Made by a program: the position numbers and the translations under genes. Under the pieces are notes generated by a model, which saw only the letters and a program-made list of their open reading frames with translations, was not told the origin of the DNA and searched no databases. This document shows, piece after piece, positions 50,565-59,396 of a stretch of DNA of 64,000 bases (the first letter of the stretch is position 1; every line of letters starts with the position of its first letter). The stretch covers positions 62,001 to 126,000 of the forward strand of contig JAFGGD010000045.1 in assembly GCA_016930695.1 (NCBI GenBank), read 5' to 3'. Source of the stretch: Candidatus Eisenbacteria bacterium. Lineage in GTDB: Bacteria > Orphanbacterota > Orphanbacteria > Orphanbacterales > Orphanbacteraceae.

Positions 50565-51530
50565 ATGACGGATTCCCGTCCGGAACGACTCGATGTGAGC
50601 GTGGTGATCCCCGTCTATGACGAAGAGGGGAACGTGCGTCTTCTTCACGAGAGAACACGGCCGGTTTTGGACGGGCTCGGACTCTCATGGGAGATCCTGT
50701 TCGTCGACGACGGATCCCGGGACGGCACCTTCGATCGTCTCCGGGAAATCCGCGAGAGGGACCGGCGCGTGCGTGTCGTTCGGCTCCGGCGGAACTTCGG
50801 GCAGACGGCGGCGCTGGCCGCCGGTTTTCAGCACGCCCGCGGCGATCGGGTGGTCACCATGGACGGAGACCTGCAGAACGACCCGAGGGACATCCCCGCG
50901 ATTCTCGCCAAGATGGACGAGGGATTTCAGGTGGTGAGCGGCTGGCGAAAGAGCCGGAAGGAACCGTTTCTTACGCGACGGCTCCCTTCCATCACCGCCA
51001 ACGCGCTCATCTCACGGCTCTCCGGCGTTCCTCTTCACGATTACGGTTGCACCCTGAAGGGATACGAGAGGGAGGTGGCGCAACGGTTGCACATCTACGC
51101 GGAGATGCACCGCTTCCTTCCGGCTCTCGCGTCCCTCACCGGCGCCCGAGCCGCCGAGGTGCCGGTCCGGGATCATCCCCGCCATTCCGGCGTCTCCAAG
51201 TACGGCCTCGGCCGCGTGGGACGGGTCATGGCGGACCTGGTGGCGCTGCAGATGATTCTCCATTTCGCCTCGCGGCCGCGCTATTGGTTCAGCTATCTCG
51301 CCTTTCCCTTCGCGCTGGCCGGAACGGTGATCGGTCTCTGGGCCGCCTATTGGTACATCAATCAACCAGCCGGCCAACCGCCGATCGTGCTTCCCGGAAC
51401 CACTTTTCTTCTCTTTTTCGCTTGGTTCTACCTTCTCTCGCTCGGATGGTTCGCCGAGATCGTTACGGCCACCGGTAACTACAGGCAAGGCTCGATGCTG
51501 AGCGGCCTGATCGGAAGGGGTGAGGCGTGA
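50565..51530 (+). CDS. Family 2 glycosyltransferase of the GtrB type
   Basis: This probable undecaprenyl-phosphate hexose synthase has VIPVYDEEGNVRLLHERT, FVDDGSRDGTFDRL, the loop RRNFGQTAALAAGF and the intact metal site MDGDLQNDP. The acceptor region HPRHSGVSKYGLGR follows, with two C-terminal membrane helices (about 235-260 and 278-300). All catalytic aspartates are present. It is immediately followed by, and overlaps by four bases, a shorter homologue that has lost the metal-binding motif. The SD is GGAG before ATG 50565. Confidence 0.9.
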   Translation: MTDSRPERLDVSVVIPVYDEEGNVRLLHERTRPVLDGLGLSWEILFVDDGSRDGTFDRLREIRERDRRVRVVRLRRNFGQTAALAAGFQHARGDRVVTMDGDLQNDPRDIPAILAKMDEGFQVVSGWRKSRKEPFLTRRLPSITANALISRLSGVPLHDYGCTLKGYEREVAQRLHIYAEMHRFLPALASLTGARAAEVPVRDHPRHSGVSKYGLGRVGRVMADLVALQMILHFASRPRYWFSYLAFPFALAGTVIGLWAAYWYINQPAGQPPIVLPGTTFLLFFAWFYLLSLGWFAEIVTATGNYRQGSMLSGLIGRGEA

Positions 51531-52474
51531 GCGACCCGCGGAACGCGCCGGTGGAGGTCACCGTCTTTCTCTACCTCCCCTACGCCGTCGATGGAGTGGA
51601 CAAGCAGATCCGTGAGATCCGGGAGGGGCTCGCCGGAATCTCCCACGAGATCCTGATCTTGGACGACGGCACGGGGAAGGGCCGGGGCTGGCTCGACGGA
51701 CTTCCGACGGGCGCGGGACCGGTGCGCGTGGTTCGTCTTTCGAAGCGTTTCGGCGAAACCGCCGCCATCGACGCGGCGCTTCCACACGCCTCCGGCGGCG
51801 TTTTCCTCACCGTTCCCGGAACGCTTCCCGTTTCGGCCGACGAGATCCGGAGCCTGCGCGAAAGGATCACGGAGGGGGCGGACCTCGTTCTCGGCGCGCG
51901 ATCCGGCGAGCCGGGGGGCGGGCGGGAGCGCCTGCCGCTTCGCGTGTATCGCCGCCTGATCCGCGGCGCCACCGGAGCGAGCTTCCGGGATTTCACGAGC
52001 GGCGTCCGCGCGTACCGTCGCGAGGTGGCGGAGGAGATCGCCCTCTACGGGGAGATGATCCGGTTCCTTCCCTTCCTGGCGGTGGGCCGGGGATACCGGG
52101 TCGAAGAGATTCTACTCCAGGTGAGCTGGCCGCGCGGCAACGGCGCCCGCGCCTCCCGCCCTACCGTCTATTTCAACCGGATATTGGACGTGCTCACCCT
52201 TTACTTCCTTCTGCGCTTCACCCAGAAGCCGCTCCGCTTCTTCGGGCTCGTCGGCTCGATCCTCCTCTTGCCCGGCGTTTTGATCAACCTCTACCTGTTC
52301 ATCGATCGCGTGATCCTCTCGCACGGAATCGCCGGCCGCCCGCTCCTCCTCCTCGGGATTCTACTCACCGTGCTCGGCGTGCAAACCATCTCCATCGGCC
52401 TGATCGGGGAGATGATCATCTTCACACACTCGCGGGAAACGCGCGATTACAGCGTCCGCGAGGTCCTCGAATGA
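51527..52474 (+). CDS. Degenerate GtrB-like family 2 glycosyltransferase
   Basis: The fold and two C-terminal membrane helices match the preceding protein: ILILDDGTGKGRGW, LSKRFGETAAIDAALPHA and FTQKPLRFFGLVGS. Where the paralogue has MDGDLQNDP, this 315-residue protein has TVPGTLPVS (95-103), losing every metal-binding Asp. The SKYG acceptor motif is also replaced (RGNGARASRPTVYFNR). The gene is intact and translationally coupled by GTGA, so it is not an obvious pseudogene. I infer a non-catalytic partner of the upstream enzyme, perhaps as a heterodimer. Confidence 0.82.
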   Translation: MSDPRNAPVEVTVFLYLPYAVDGVDKQIREIREGLAGISHEILILDDGTGKGRGWLDGLPTGAGPVRVVRLSKRFGETAAIDAALPHASGGVFLTVPGTLPVSADEIRSLRERITEGADLVLGARSGEPGGGRERLPLRVYRRLIRGATGASFRDFTSGVRAYRREVAEEIALYGEMIRFLPFLAVGRGYRVEEILLQVSWPRGNGARASRPTVYFNRILDVLTLYFLLRFTQKPLRFFGLVGSILLLPGVLINLYLFIDRVILSHGIAGRPLLLLGILLTVLGVQTISIGLIGEMIIFTHSRETRDYSVREVLE

Positions 52475-53499
52475 CCGTCCGCCCGTTCCGCGACGGGGAT
52501 GAGGAGCATTGGCGCGCCTTCGTCGGCGCTCGTCCGGAGAGCCGCGTCGGGCACCGCATCGAATGGCGCTCGGTTCTCGCCGAGAGTTTCGGCCACCGCC
52601 CGCGCTATCTGATCGCCGAGAGGGAGGGGCGTATCGCAGGCGTGCTCCCTCTGGTGCGCGTCGAGGGGTTGGTGGGAGGAAGGGCGCTCGTCTCCCTTCC
52701 CTGGCTGGACGACGCCGGCCCCCTCGCCGAGGACGCGGACACGGAAAGAGCTCTTCTCCGGCGTGCCGTCGAGATCGGCCGCGAGGAGCGCTGCCGCTAC
52801 GTGGAGATCCGCTCCCTGCGCGATCTGGGAGAGCCGCGACCGGTCCGGGAGGGCAAGACCACCCTGCTCCTGGAATTGGACGACCCGGAGCGAATGTGGA
52901 ACGGCTTCCCCGCCAAGGTGCGAAACCAGATCCGCAAGGCGGAGAAGGAGGGGCTCGTCGCCGAGAGCGGAGGCGCGGAGCTTCTCGATCCTTTCTATCG
53001 GGTTTTTTCGCGGAACATGCGGGACATCGGCGTTCCCGTTTGGGGCCGTGACTTTTTTAAGAGGATGGCCGCGGCCTTCGGTCCGAGCATGGAGGTGATC
53101 GTGGTCCGGGAAGAAGGGGAAACCCCGGTGGGTGGATGCGTCCTTTTGCGCCACGGAGAGACGGCGGTCGTGCCGAGCGCTTCGTCGCTTCGAGACCGCT
53201 TCCGCCTCTGCCCGAACCACCTTCTCTATTGGACCGCCATCCGTCGCGCCCGGGAGGGGGGGGCGAGCGTTTTCGATTTCGGACGCTCCACGGCGGGGAG
53301 CGGCACCTATCGTTTCAAGAAACAGTGGGGCGCCGCGCCCGTCCCCTGCCGGTGGCACTATGCGCTCCTCCGTGCCGACGCCGTGCCGGAGCGCAGCACC
53401 GCGAGCCGCAAGCTTCGCCTCTTCGTCGAGGCATGGAAGCGCCTTCCCCTCCCGTTAGCGCGGTGGTTGGGGCCGGTCATCGTCCGGAGGATCCCGTGA
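52471..53499 (+). CDS. FemAB/GNAT-fold protein of the exosortase-associated type
   Basis: The 342-residue cytoplasmic protein has two GNAT-like halves with the pattern of FemAB-related proteins: RSLRDLGEPRPVREGKTTLL, then the basic helix AKVRNQIRKAEKEGL, and the C-terminal FDFGRSTAGSGTYRFKKQWG. This last motif is characteristic of the FemAB-like family associated with PEP-CTERM/exosortase polysaccharide loci. Members are thought to transfer an acyl or aminoacyl group, but the reaction is not established. It is overlapped by ATGA upstream and GTGA downstream. Confidence 0.85.
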   Translation: MTVRPFRDGDEEHWRAFVGARPESRVGHRIEWRSVLAESFGHRPRYLIAEREGRIAGVLPLVRVEGLVGGRALVSLPWLDDAGPLAEDADTERALLRRAVEIGREERCRYVEIRSLRDLGEPRPVREGKTTLLLELDDPERMWNGFPAKVRNQIRKAEKEGLVAESGGAELLDPFYRVFSRNMRDIGVPVWGRDFFKRMAAAFGPSMEVIVVREEGETPVGGCVLLRHGETAVVPSASSLRDRFRLCPNHLLYWTAIRRAREGGASVFDFGRSTAGSGTYRFKKQWGAAPVPCRWHYALLRADAVPERSTASRKLRLFVEAWKRLPLPLARWLGPVIVRRIP

Positions 53500-54863
53500 A
53501 TCGCTCCGGTCCGCTCTCACTCGTCCTGATCGCCCTCGTGGTGGGCGCCGTCGGCGCTTTGGCGGTTGTCAATCTCCCCACGCAGGTGGGTTGGGCGCTG
53601 GCGATCGCCCTCCTGCCGATCGCGGCGGTTCTCCTCGCCGTGTTGAAGCGCCCCTTCCTGGGCGTCCTTTTGATCTACTTCCTCGAGTATTTTCGCCCCC
53701 AGGACATGATCGCTCCCCTGCAACCGCTCCGCCTCCCCTTCCTCACGACCATCGCGATGTTCGGCGTCTTCATCATCCTGGTGATTCGCGACCCGAACCG
53801 TCGCTTGATCTGGTCCAGGCAGAGCACGACACTCGTCGGACTGCTCGCCTTCATGGGGCTCTCGGTCATCACCTCGATCAACAACTATTGGGCGTTCCAG
53901 TATTTCCGCGGCATGGCGCTCACGGTTATTCTTTATATGCTGACCGTCAATTTGGTGGACCGTCGTACGCGCGTGCGCGCCCTGATCGGCCTTCTCGTGG
54001 CGGCCCATATTTTTCTCTGCGGGAAAGGGATCGTCCAGTTCCTCGTCGGCAACCGCTGGGGGACCACCGGGTCGGTGGGAGGCAACTTCCTCGGCGACGA
54101 GAACGACTTCGCCATGGCGCTCATCGTGATCTTCCCCTTCGTTTTCTTTCACATCGAAGAGAGCCGGAGAGCGGGGAAGAAGCTGTTCTGGGCGCTCCTG
54201 GCGGGCGTTCTGCTCGTCACGGTCATGCTCACGATGTCGCGGGGCGGCTTCGTCGGTATGAGCGCCACCCTCTTTTTCTGCTGGCTCCGCAGCCGGCGAA
54301 AACTGCTCGGTGCGTTCGTCATGATTCTTCTGATCAGCGCCGTGGCGGCGATCGCCCCGTCCCGCTACTTCGAGGAGATCGCGTCGATCCGGAACACCGA
54401 CGAGGGAACCGCCCACAAGAGGAGGGAGTACTGGCTCGCCGGCATGCGGATGTTCGCCGAAAAGCCGCTCATCGGCGTCGGACCGGGGAACTCGCCGCTC
54501 TACATGCCCCGTTATCTGGACCTGCCGAACCCGGACACCCAATGGGGAAGAGCGATGCACGGCACCGTTCCCCTTCTCGTGGCGGAGATGGGAGCCGCGG
54601 GGATCGCCATCTACACGATCCTCGCGCTGCAGTGCCTCGGAGACCTCCGCAAGACTCTGCGCTACGGACGACGGGGAAAGGGGGAAGGCGCGCGTTTCGC
54701 CCGCTATTTCGGCACCGCGACCCTCGGGAGCGCGATCGGGTTCTTGGTCACATCCTCGTTTCTTTCGGCTCTGTACTACCCGCACATCTACCTCATCACT
54801 TCTTTTTGCGTAATCGGACTCCGCCTGTCGAGTCGGGCTGAGGAAGAAGAGGAGGAACGATGA
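53496..54863 (+). CDS. O-antigen ligase/polymerase-like membrane protein
   Basis: The 455-residue protein has about eleven membrane helices and the Wzy/WaaL-type large periplasmic loop. The motif FLGDENDFAMAL and the sequence REYWLAGMRMFAEKPLIGVGPGN are typical of the exosortase-associated O-glycosylation ligase branch. It would polymerise repeat units or ligate glycan to an acceptor on the periplasmic face. GTG 53496 is set by the overlap with the FemAB-like stop. The C-terminus is a Glu/Arg-rich cytoplasmic tail. Confidence 0.86.
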   Translation: MNRSGPLSLVLIALVVGAVGALAVVNLPTQVGWALAIALLPIAAVLLAVLKRPFLGVLLIYFLEYFRPQDMIAPLQPLRLPFLTTIAMFGVFIILVIRDPNRRLIWSRQSTTLVGLLAFMGLSVITSINNYWAFQYFRGMALTVILYMLTVNLVDRRTRVRALIGLLVAAHIFLCGKGIVQFLVGNRWGTTGSVGGNFLGDENDFAMALIVIFPFVFFHIEESRRAGKKLFWALLAGVLLVTVMLTMSRGGFVGMSATLFFCWLRSRRKLLGAFVMILLISAVAAIAPSRYFEEIASIRNTDEGTAHKRREYWLAGMRMFAEKPLIGVGPGNSPLYMPRYLDLPNPDTQWGRAMHGTVPLLVAEMGAAGIAIYTILALQCLGDLRKTLRYGRRGKGEGARFARYFGTATLGSAIGFLVTSSFLSALYYPHIYLITSFCVIGLRLSSRAEEEEEER

Positions 54864-56038
54864 TCGGTAGGCTTCCGCCGGCTGGTTTCCCTCTTCGCTC
54901 GGGGGATCGGCGCGCCGCTCTGGCGGGGTGGCGCGATCCCGAGGGGGCGAGGGAGAGGCTGGTTCGCTCTCTGGAGGAGATCTTTCCGGGAAGGAGAGCC
55001 TTCCCCGTTTCCTCCGGCCGGGCGGCCCTCACCCTTCTCCTCGACGCCTGCCGCCGGGTCCGGCCCGGAAGAGACCGCGTGGCCGTCGGCGCCTACACCT
55101 GCTGGTCCGTTCCCGCCGCGGTGTCGCGAGCGGGGCTGAAGGTTCAACCGGTCGACCTGGATCCGGCGGACCTCGATTTTCGGGAAGAGGCGCTCCGCGG
55201 GATCGACGGCGACAGGATCCTGGCGATCGTCACGCACCACCTCTTCGGCCACCCGAACCGCCTGGTTCGCCTGGAGGCGCTCGCCCGGGAGTGGGGCGCC
55301 TTTCTGATCGACGACGCCGCCCAGGGATTCGGCGCCGCGCCGCCCGGAAAGACGGCCGGAGCGGCCGGCGAGGGCGGGCTCCTCTCCTTCGGCCGAGGGA
55401 AGGCGATCCCCGCCCTCGGCGGCGGCGCGCTCCTCGTGGAGAAGGGGGGTACGCTCGACGGAGCGCTTCGCGTGCCCGCGGGCGGCGGCCGCGGCGCTCT
55501 GCGGACATGCGAGGCTTGGGCGCAATCCCTCTTCTTCCGACCCTCCCTGTACGGAATACCCGCATCGCTTCCCTGGCTCGGGATCGGCGAAACGATTTAC
55601 GATGAAAGTTTTGCCGTCGGCCCGGCGGAGGGAGCAGTCGCGGGCCTCGCGGAACGCCTGCTTCACGGCCGGGAGGAGAAGACGGAAGCGCGCCGGCGCC
55701 GGTCGGAGCGTTACCGGGAGGAGGCCGCGGCGCGAGGGCTTCCGATCCGCTTCCCCGAACCGGCGGGACCCTCCTCCGCGATTCGATGCCCCGTTTATGT
55801 TGAAGCGGCCGAGAGGGACGCGGTTTGGCGCGCCGTTCGCTCCCTCGGCGTCGCCGCCTCCTATCCCTCCCCGATCCGAGAAATCCCCGGGCTCGATCCG
55901 GAGCGCCTCGTTTCCGGCGGCGGGACGGAAGGGGCGGAGACGATCGCCCGGGAGATCCTGACCCTCCCCACGCATCCCCTCATCGACGACGGAATCGCGG
56001 ATTCGATCCTGGAGAAGATGGGGAGGGCCCTTCGATGA
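54860..56038 (+). CDS. DegT/DnrJ/EryC1-family PLP-dependent protein
   Basis: This fold-type I PLP enzyme family includes nucleotide-sugar aminotransferases. The cofactor loop SSGRAALTLLLDA (51-63), the DDAAQ motif (151-155) and the Schiff-base lysine K181 in LSFGRGKAIPALGGG are present, so it looks catalytically competent. The sequence is divergent from the standard ArnB/PglE type, particularly in the second half. At 392 residues it has the family length. It overlaps both neighbours by four bases. The amino-sugar substrate is unknown. Confidence 0.83.
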   Translation: MIGRLPPAGFPLRSGDRRAALAGWRDPEGARERLVRSLEEIFPGRRAFPVSSGRAALTLLLDACRRVRPGRDRVAVGAYTCWSVPAAVSRAGLKVQPVDLDPADLDFREEALRGIDGDRILAIVTHHLFGHPNRLVRLEALAREWGAFLIDDAAQGFGAAPPGKTAGAAGEGGLLSFGRGKAIPALGGGALLVEKGGTLDGALRVPAGGGRGALRTCEAWAQSLFFRPSLYGIPASLPWLGIGETIYDESFAVGPAEGAVAGLAERLLHGREEKTEARRRRSERYREEAAARGLPIRFPEPAGPSSAIRCPVYVEAAERDAVWRAVRSLGVAASYPSPIREIPGLDPERLVSGGGTEGAETIAREILTLPTHPLIDDGIADSILEKMGRALR

Positions 56039-57156
56039 ACGTTTGGGCGATTCTCTTTTGGGCGGCGGCTGCGACGGTTCTTTACGCATACGCCGGCTAC
56101 CCTCTTCTTCTCGGCCTCGCGGCGGCGGCGCGCGGGCGCCCGGTCCGGCGGGGGGCGATCGAGCCCGAGGTGACGGTGATCGTGCCGGTGCACAACAGCC
56201 CCGAGGAGATCCGCGGGAAGATCGAGAACCTTCTCCGGCTCGATTATCCGCCCGATAGGCTTCACATCATAATCAGTTCCGACGGCTCCACCGACGCGAC
56301 GGAGGAGGCGGTTCTCGCCTTCGAGGACAGAGGCGTCCGCCTCGTCCGTTCCGAGAGGAGAGAGGGGAAGGTGGCGGCGCAGAACCGGGCGCTCCCCGAG
56401 GCGACGGGGGATGTGATCGTCTTCACCGACGCCGGCATCCGCCTGAACCGGGAGGCGATCCGGGAGATCGTGAAGCCCTTCCACGACCCGACGGTGGGCT
56501 GCGTTTCCAGCGAGGACGAGGTGCCGGGCGGAGGCGAAGGGCTCTACGTCCGCTATGAGATGATGATCCGCAGGCTCGAGGCGCGGGTTCGCACGCTGGT
56601 CGGCGTGAGCGGCTCCTTCTACGCGGTCCGGCGCTCTTTGGTCGCCCCCACGGACCGGCGTTTCACGCGGGATTTCCTCGTCCCCCTGGAGATCGTCGCC
56701 GCCGGACACCGCGTGGTGAGCGAGCCGCGCGCGCGAGGACGCTTCCTCCCCGTCGCCTCGCCGGGGCGGGAGTTCCGGCGGAAGACCCGGACCGTGATGC
56801 GGGGAATGGACGTGCTCCGGCGGATGCGCCGCCTCCTCGATCCGCGCCGCGGCCCTTTCGTCGCCTGGGCGCTCCTCTCCCACAAGGTGATCCGCTGGCT
56901 CGTTCCCTGGGCGATGATCGCCGCGCTCGCCGCCTCCTTCCCCCTCGCCGGGAGACCGTTTTTCGCGGTTCTTCTGGCGGCGCAGCTTCTCTTCTACGGG
57001 CTCGCCGCCGCCGCGGCGTTCTCCGCGAAAGTGGGGCGGACCTTGCCGGGGAAGGCGGCCCTCTTCCTGCTGACCACCAACGCCGCGGTATTCGTCGCCT
57101 GGCTTCTTTATCTGTCGGGACGGCGGGCCGTGACCTGGGAGCCGACGAAGCGATGA
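56035..57156 (+). CDS. Membrane-bound family 2 glycosyltransferase
   Basis: The product has one N-terminal helix (about 4-26), a cytoplasmic GT2 domain and three C-terminal helices (about 285-365), the layout of cellulose-synthase or hyaluronan-synthase-like transferases. Motifs are VIVPVHNSPEEIRGKIENLL, ISSDGSTDATEEAV and VFTDAGIRLN, where TDA is followed by Gly. The QxxRW polymerase motif is not evident; RRKTRTVMRGMDVL stands near its place. It probably adds one sugar rather than polymerising. ATGA overlap upstream and ATGA downstream. Confidence 0.85.
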   Translation: MNVWAILFWAAAATVLYAYAGYPLLLGLAAAARGRPVRRGAIEPEVTVIVPVHNSPEEIRGKIENLLRLDYPPDRLHIIISSDGSTDATEEAVLAFEDRGVRLVRSERREGKVAAQNRALPEATGDVIVFTDAGIRLNREAIREIVKPFHDPTVGCVSSEDEVPGGGEGLYVRYEMMIRRLEARVRTLVGVSGSFYAVRRSLVAPTDRRFTRDFLVPLEIVAAGHRVVSEPRARGRFLPVASPGREFRRKTRTVMRGMDVLRRMRRLLDPRRGPFVAWALLSHKVIRWLVPWAMIAALAASFPLAGRPFFAVLLAAQLLFYGLAAAAAFSAKVGRTLPGKAALFLLTTNAAVFVAWLLYLSGRRAVTWEPTKR

Positions 57157-58127
57157 GCCTTTTCAGAAGCGCGGCCCGCGAGGCGCTCGGAAGGATCGGG
57201 GTACCGGAGGCGCTCCTCCGGCGTCGTCTGCGGCGGGACGGCAACCGGCTGATCCTCCTTTTCCACCGCGTCCTCCCCGACGAGAAGGGGACCGACTTTT
57301 CCCCCCCGGGCATGGTCGTTTCTCTCCGCGTTTTCCGGGAGATTCTGGACTGGCTCTCCGGCCGTTTCGATCTCCCGGCGCCGGAGGAATTCCTCGCCGG
57401 ACACCCGGCGCCCCTTCCGAGACCCGCCGCGCTGATCACCTTCGACGACGGCTGGAGCGACACGGTCCGGAGGGCGATGCCGGAGATGCGCCACCGCGGG
57501 ATTCCGGGTATCTGTTTCGTCTCCGTGCGCCACGTCGAGGAAGGGAGGCTTTTCTGGCCCGAGCGTTTGATCGCGGCGATGAAGAGCGTCGGACCCGGCG
57601 AGTTTCTCCGGCGGACGGGCGAACGCGCGAGCGCGCCCGGCGACCCCGACTCCTTGGAACGCCTCCTCGGCCGCTGGAAGAGGAAGAGCGAAGAAGAACG
57701 AGAGAAGCTGCTCGCGCGAATCGTGGAGGGGGGGGGAGAGGCGCATGAGAAGCGGCGCGTCGCCGATTGGTCCGACCTGCGGCAGCTGGCGGAAGGGGGG
57801 ATCGTCATCGGCAGCCACGGCGTCAACCACCGTATCCTCACGCGCGTTTCGCCGGAAACGGCCGCGCGGGAACTGGCCGAATCGCGGGAGAGGATCACCG
57901 CCGCGCTCGGCCGACCGCCGGACTACGTGGCCTATCCGAACGGCGACCGAAACGAGGCGGTCCGGCGCCTCGCCGCGGGAGCCGGCTATCGCTTCGGATT
58001 CTCCTTGGATGGAAGGATGGAAGATCCTTACGATCTTCCACGGGTGAACCTACACGACGGGAAGGCGACCGACCGGCGAGGCCGGTGGTCCGCCCGCCGC
58101 CTTCGCTGGGCGATCGGCATCGCCTGA
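57153..58127 (+). CDS. Polysaccharide deacetylase (NodB-like)
   Basis: This carbohydrate esterase family 4 protein would remove N- or O-acetyl groups from a glycan. The metal and base residues are visible: TFDDGWSD (Asp98, Asp99) and SHGVNHRIL (His222, His226). An LLFHRV motif lies near residue 37 and YPNGD near the C-terminus. Between the two metal motifs lies an insertion of about 80 charged residues. There is no signal peptide, so it may act on a lipid-linked intermediate in the cytoplasm. The 324-residue length is ordinary for exopolysaccharide loci. Confidence 0.9.
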   Translation: MSLFRSAAREALGRIGVPEALLRRRLRRDGNRLILLFHRVLPDEKGTDFSPPGMVVSLRVFREILDWLSGRFDLPAPEEFLAGHPAPLPRPAALITFDDGWSDTVRRAMPEMRHRGIPGICFVSVRHVEEGRLFWPERLIAAMKSVGPGEFLRRTGERASAPGDPDSLERLLGRWKRKSEEEREKLLARIVEGGGEAHEKRRVADWSDLRQLAEGGIVIGSHGVNHRILTRVSPETAARELAESRERITAALGRPPDYVAYPNGDRNEAVRRLAAGAGYRFGFSLDGRMEDPYDLPRVNLHDGKATDRRGRWSARRLRWAIGIA

Positions 58128-58154
58128 GCGGGAGGGCCGGCAAGGAGAGAGACC

Positions 58155-59396
58155 ATGTTCGACCTGGCTCGAAGGCCCGGCGATCTAGCCGCCGTTCTCA
58201 ATCGATTGTCCGATGCGCCCGCGGAACCGCCGGCGGCGATCATTCTGGGCGCTTCGCCCAACGGCCTCTCCTTCGTGCGCAGCATCGGACGCCGGGGAGT
58301 GCCCGTGGTCGTGATGGAGGGACCGGGAGATCTGCCCGGCCTCCATTCCCGGTACGGAATCGGCGTCCGCATGCCCGATCCGGTGGAACGGCACGACTTT
58401 TGGATGGAGACGCTTCTCTCCATCGGCCGCTCTCTTCCGGTCCGACCGGTTCTCATTCCCACCGGCGACGTGCATGTGCTCATGGTTTCCCGCGAGAGGG
58501 CTTCGCTCTGCCGTTATTTTCGTTTCGTTCTCCCCGACGAAGAGGTGGTGGAAAAGCTGCCCAACAAGAGGGAGCAGTATGGTCTTGCGGAGCGGAACGG
58601 GCTGGAGGCGCCCAAAACATTTTATCCCGAAAGCGAAGAGGAGGCGATCGCCGCGGGCGACGCCGTCGGCTTCCCCTGCATCGTCAAGCCGTACTACTCG
58701 CACCTCTGGAAACGCCACAAGGAAGGGAAGCTTCTCGAGGTGGCCGACCGGGAGGAACTGAGGCGCGCCTTCGCCGAAGGGGCGCGGATCGGGCAGGCGG
58801 TGATGGTGCAGGAAAAGATCCCCGGCGGCGACGACCAACTCTTCGGCCTTCTGGTCTATTACGACCGGGAAACGAGGCCGATCTGCCTCTTCACCAAGAG
58901 GAAGCTGAGACAGAACCCGGTGGAGTACGGCGACGGCAGCTTCCAGGTGAGCGTCCGGATCCCGGAGCTGATGGAAATGGGCGACCGCTTCTGCCGGGCG
59001 ATCGGTTATCAAGGGTTGGGCGGATTCGAGTGGAAGAGGGATCCGCGGGACGGGCGCTACAAGCTGATCGAACTCAACCCGCGATCCGTCTCGGCGGAGT
59101 CGCTCACCACCGCCTCCGGGATGGACATTCCCTGGATCGCCTACCGGGACATCGGGGAGCTGGAGCGACTCGAGCCGACCGACTCCTTCCGGGAAGGCGT
59201 GTACTGGGTGAATCTCCGCTGGGACTTTCACTCTTTTCAGCAGAACCGCCGGCGGGGGAACCTTACCTTCTTCGGTTGGGCGGGGAGCCTCCTCGGAAAA
59301 CCGCTCCGCCACGCCTTTCTCGACTGGCGCGACCCGGCGCCCGCATGGCGGGTGGCGTGGGCCGCCGCGAGAAACCTCCTGGGGCGTTCGGGATGA
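58155..59396 (+). CDS. ATP-grasp enzyme of unknown substrate
   Basis: The 413-residue protein has a pre-ATP-grasp domain (IILGASPNGLSFVRSIGRRG), the central KLPNKREQYGLAERNGLEAP segment, the ATP-binding lysine in PCIVKPYYSHLW, and metal-site ELNPRSVSAESLTTASGMDI. Such carboxylate-amine or carboxylate-thiol ligases occur in many exopolysaccharide loci, where they may attach amino acids to uronic acids. That would fit the uronate epimerase at 26556, but it is inference. ATG 58155 has AAGGAGAG. Confidence 0.85.
   Translation: MFDLARRPGDLAAVLNRLSDAPAEPPAAIILGASPNGLSFVRSIGRRGVPVVVMEGPGDLPGLHSRYGIGVRMPDPVERHDFWMETLLSIGRSLPVRPVLIPTGDVHVLMVSRERASLCRYFRFVLPDEEVVEKLPNKREQYGLAERNGLEAPKTFYPESEEEAIAAGDAVGFPCIVKPYYSHLWKRHKEGKLLEVADREELRRAFAEGARIGQAVMVQEKIPGGDDQLFGLLVYYDRETRPICLFTKRKLRQNPVEYGDGSFQVSVRIPELMEMGDRFCRAIGYQGLGGFEWKRDPRDGRYKLIELNPRSVSAESLTTASGMDIPWIAYRDIGELERLEPTDSFREGVYWVNLRWDFHSFQQNRRRGNLTFFGWAGSLLGKPLRHAFLDWRDPAPAWRVAWAAARNLLGRSG

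Noticed and set aside
51527-52474. Calling the degenerate GT2 a pseudogene
   Set aside because: The frame is full length with membrane helices and a coupled start; only the metal-site motifs are lost.
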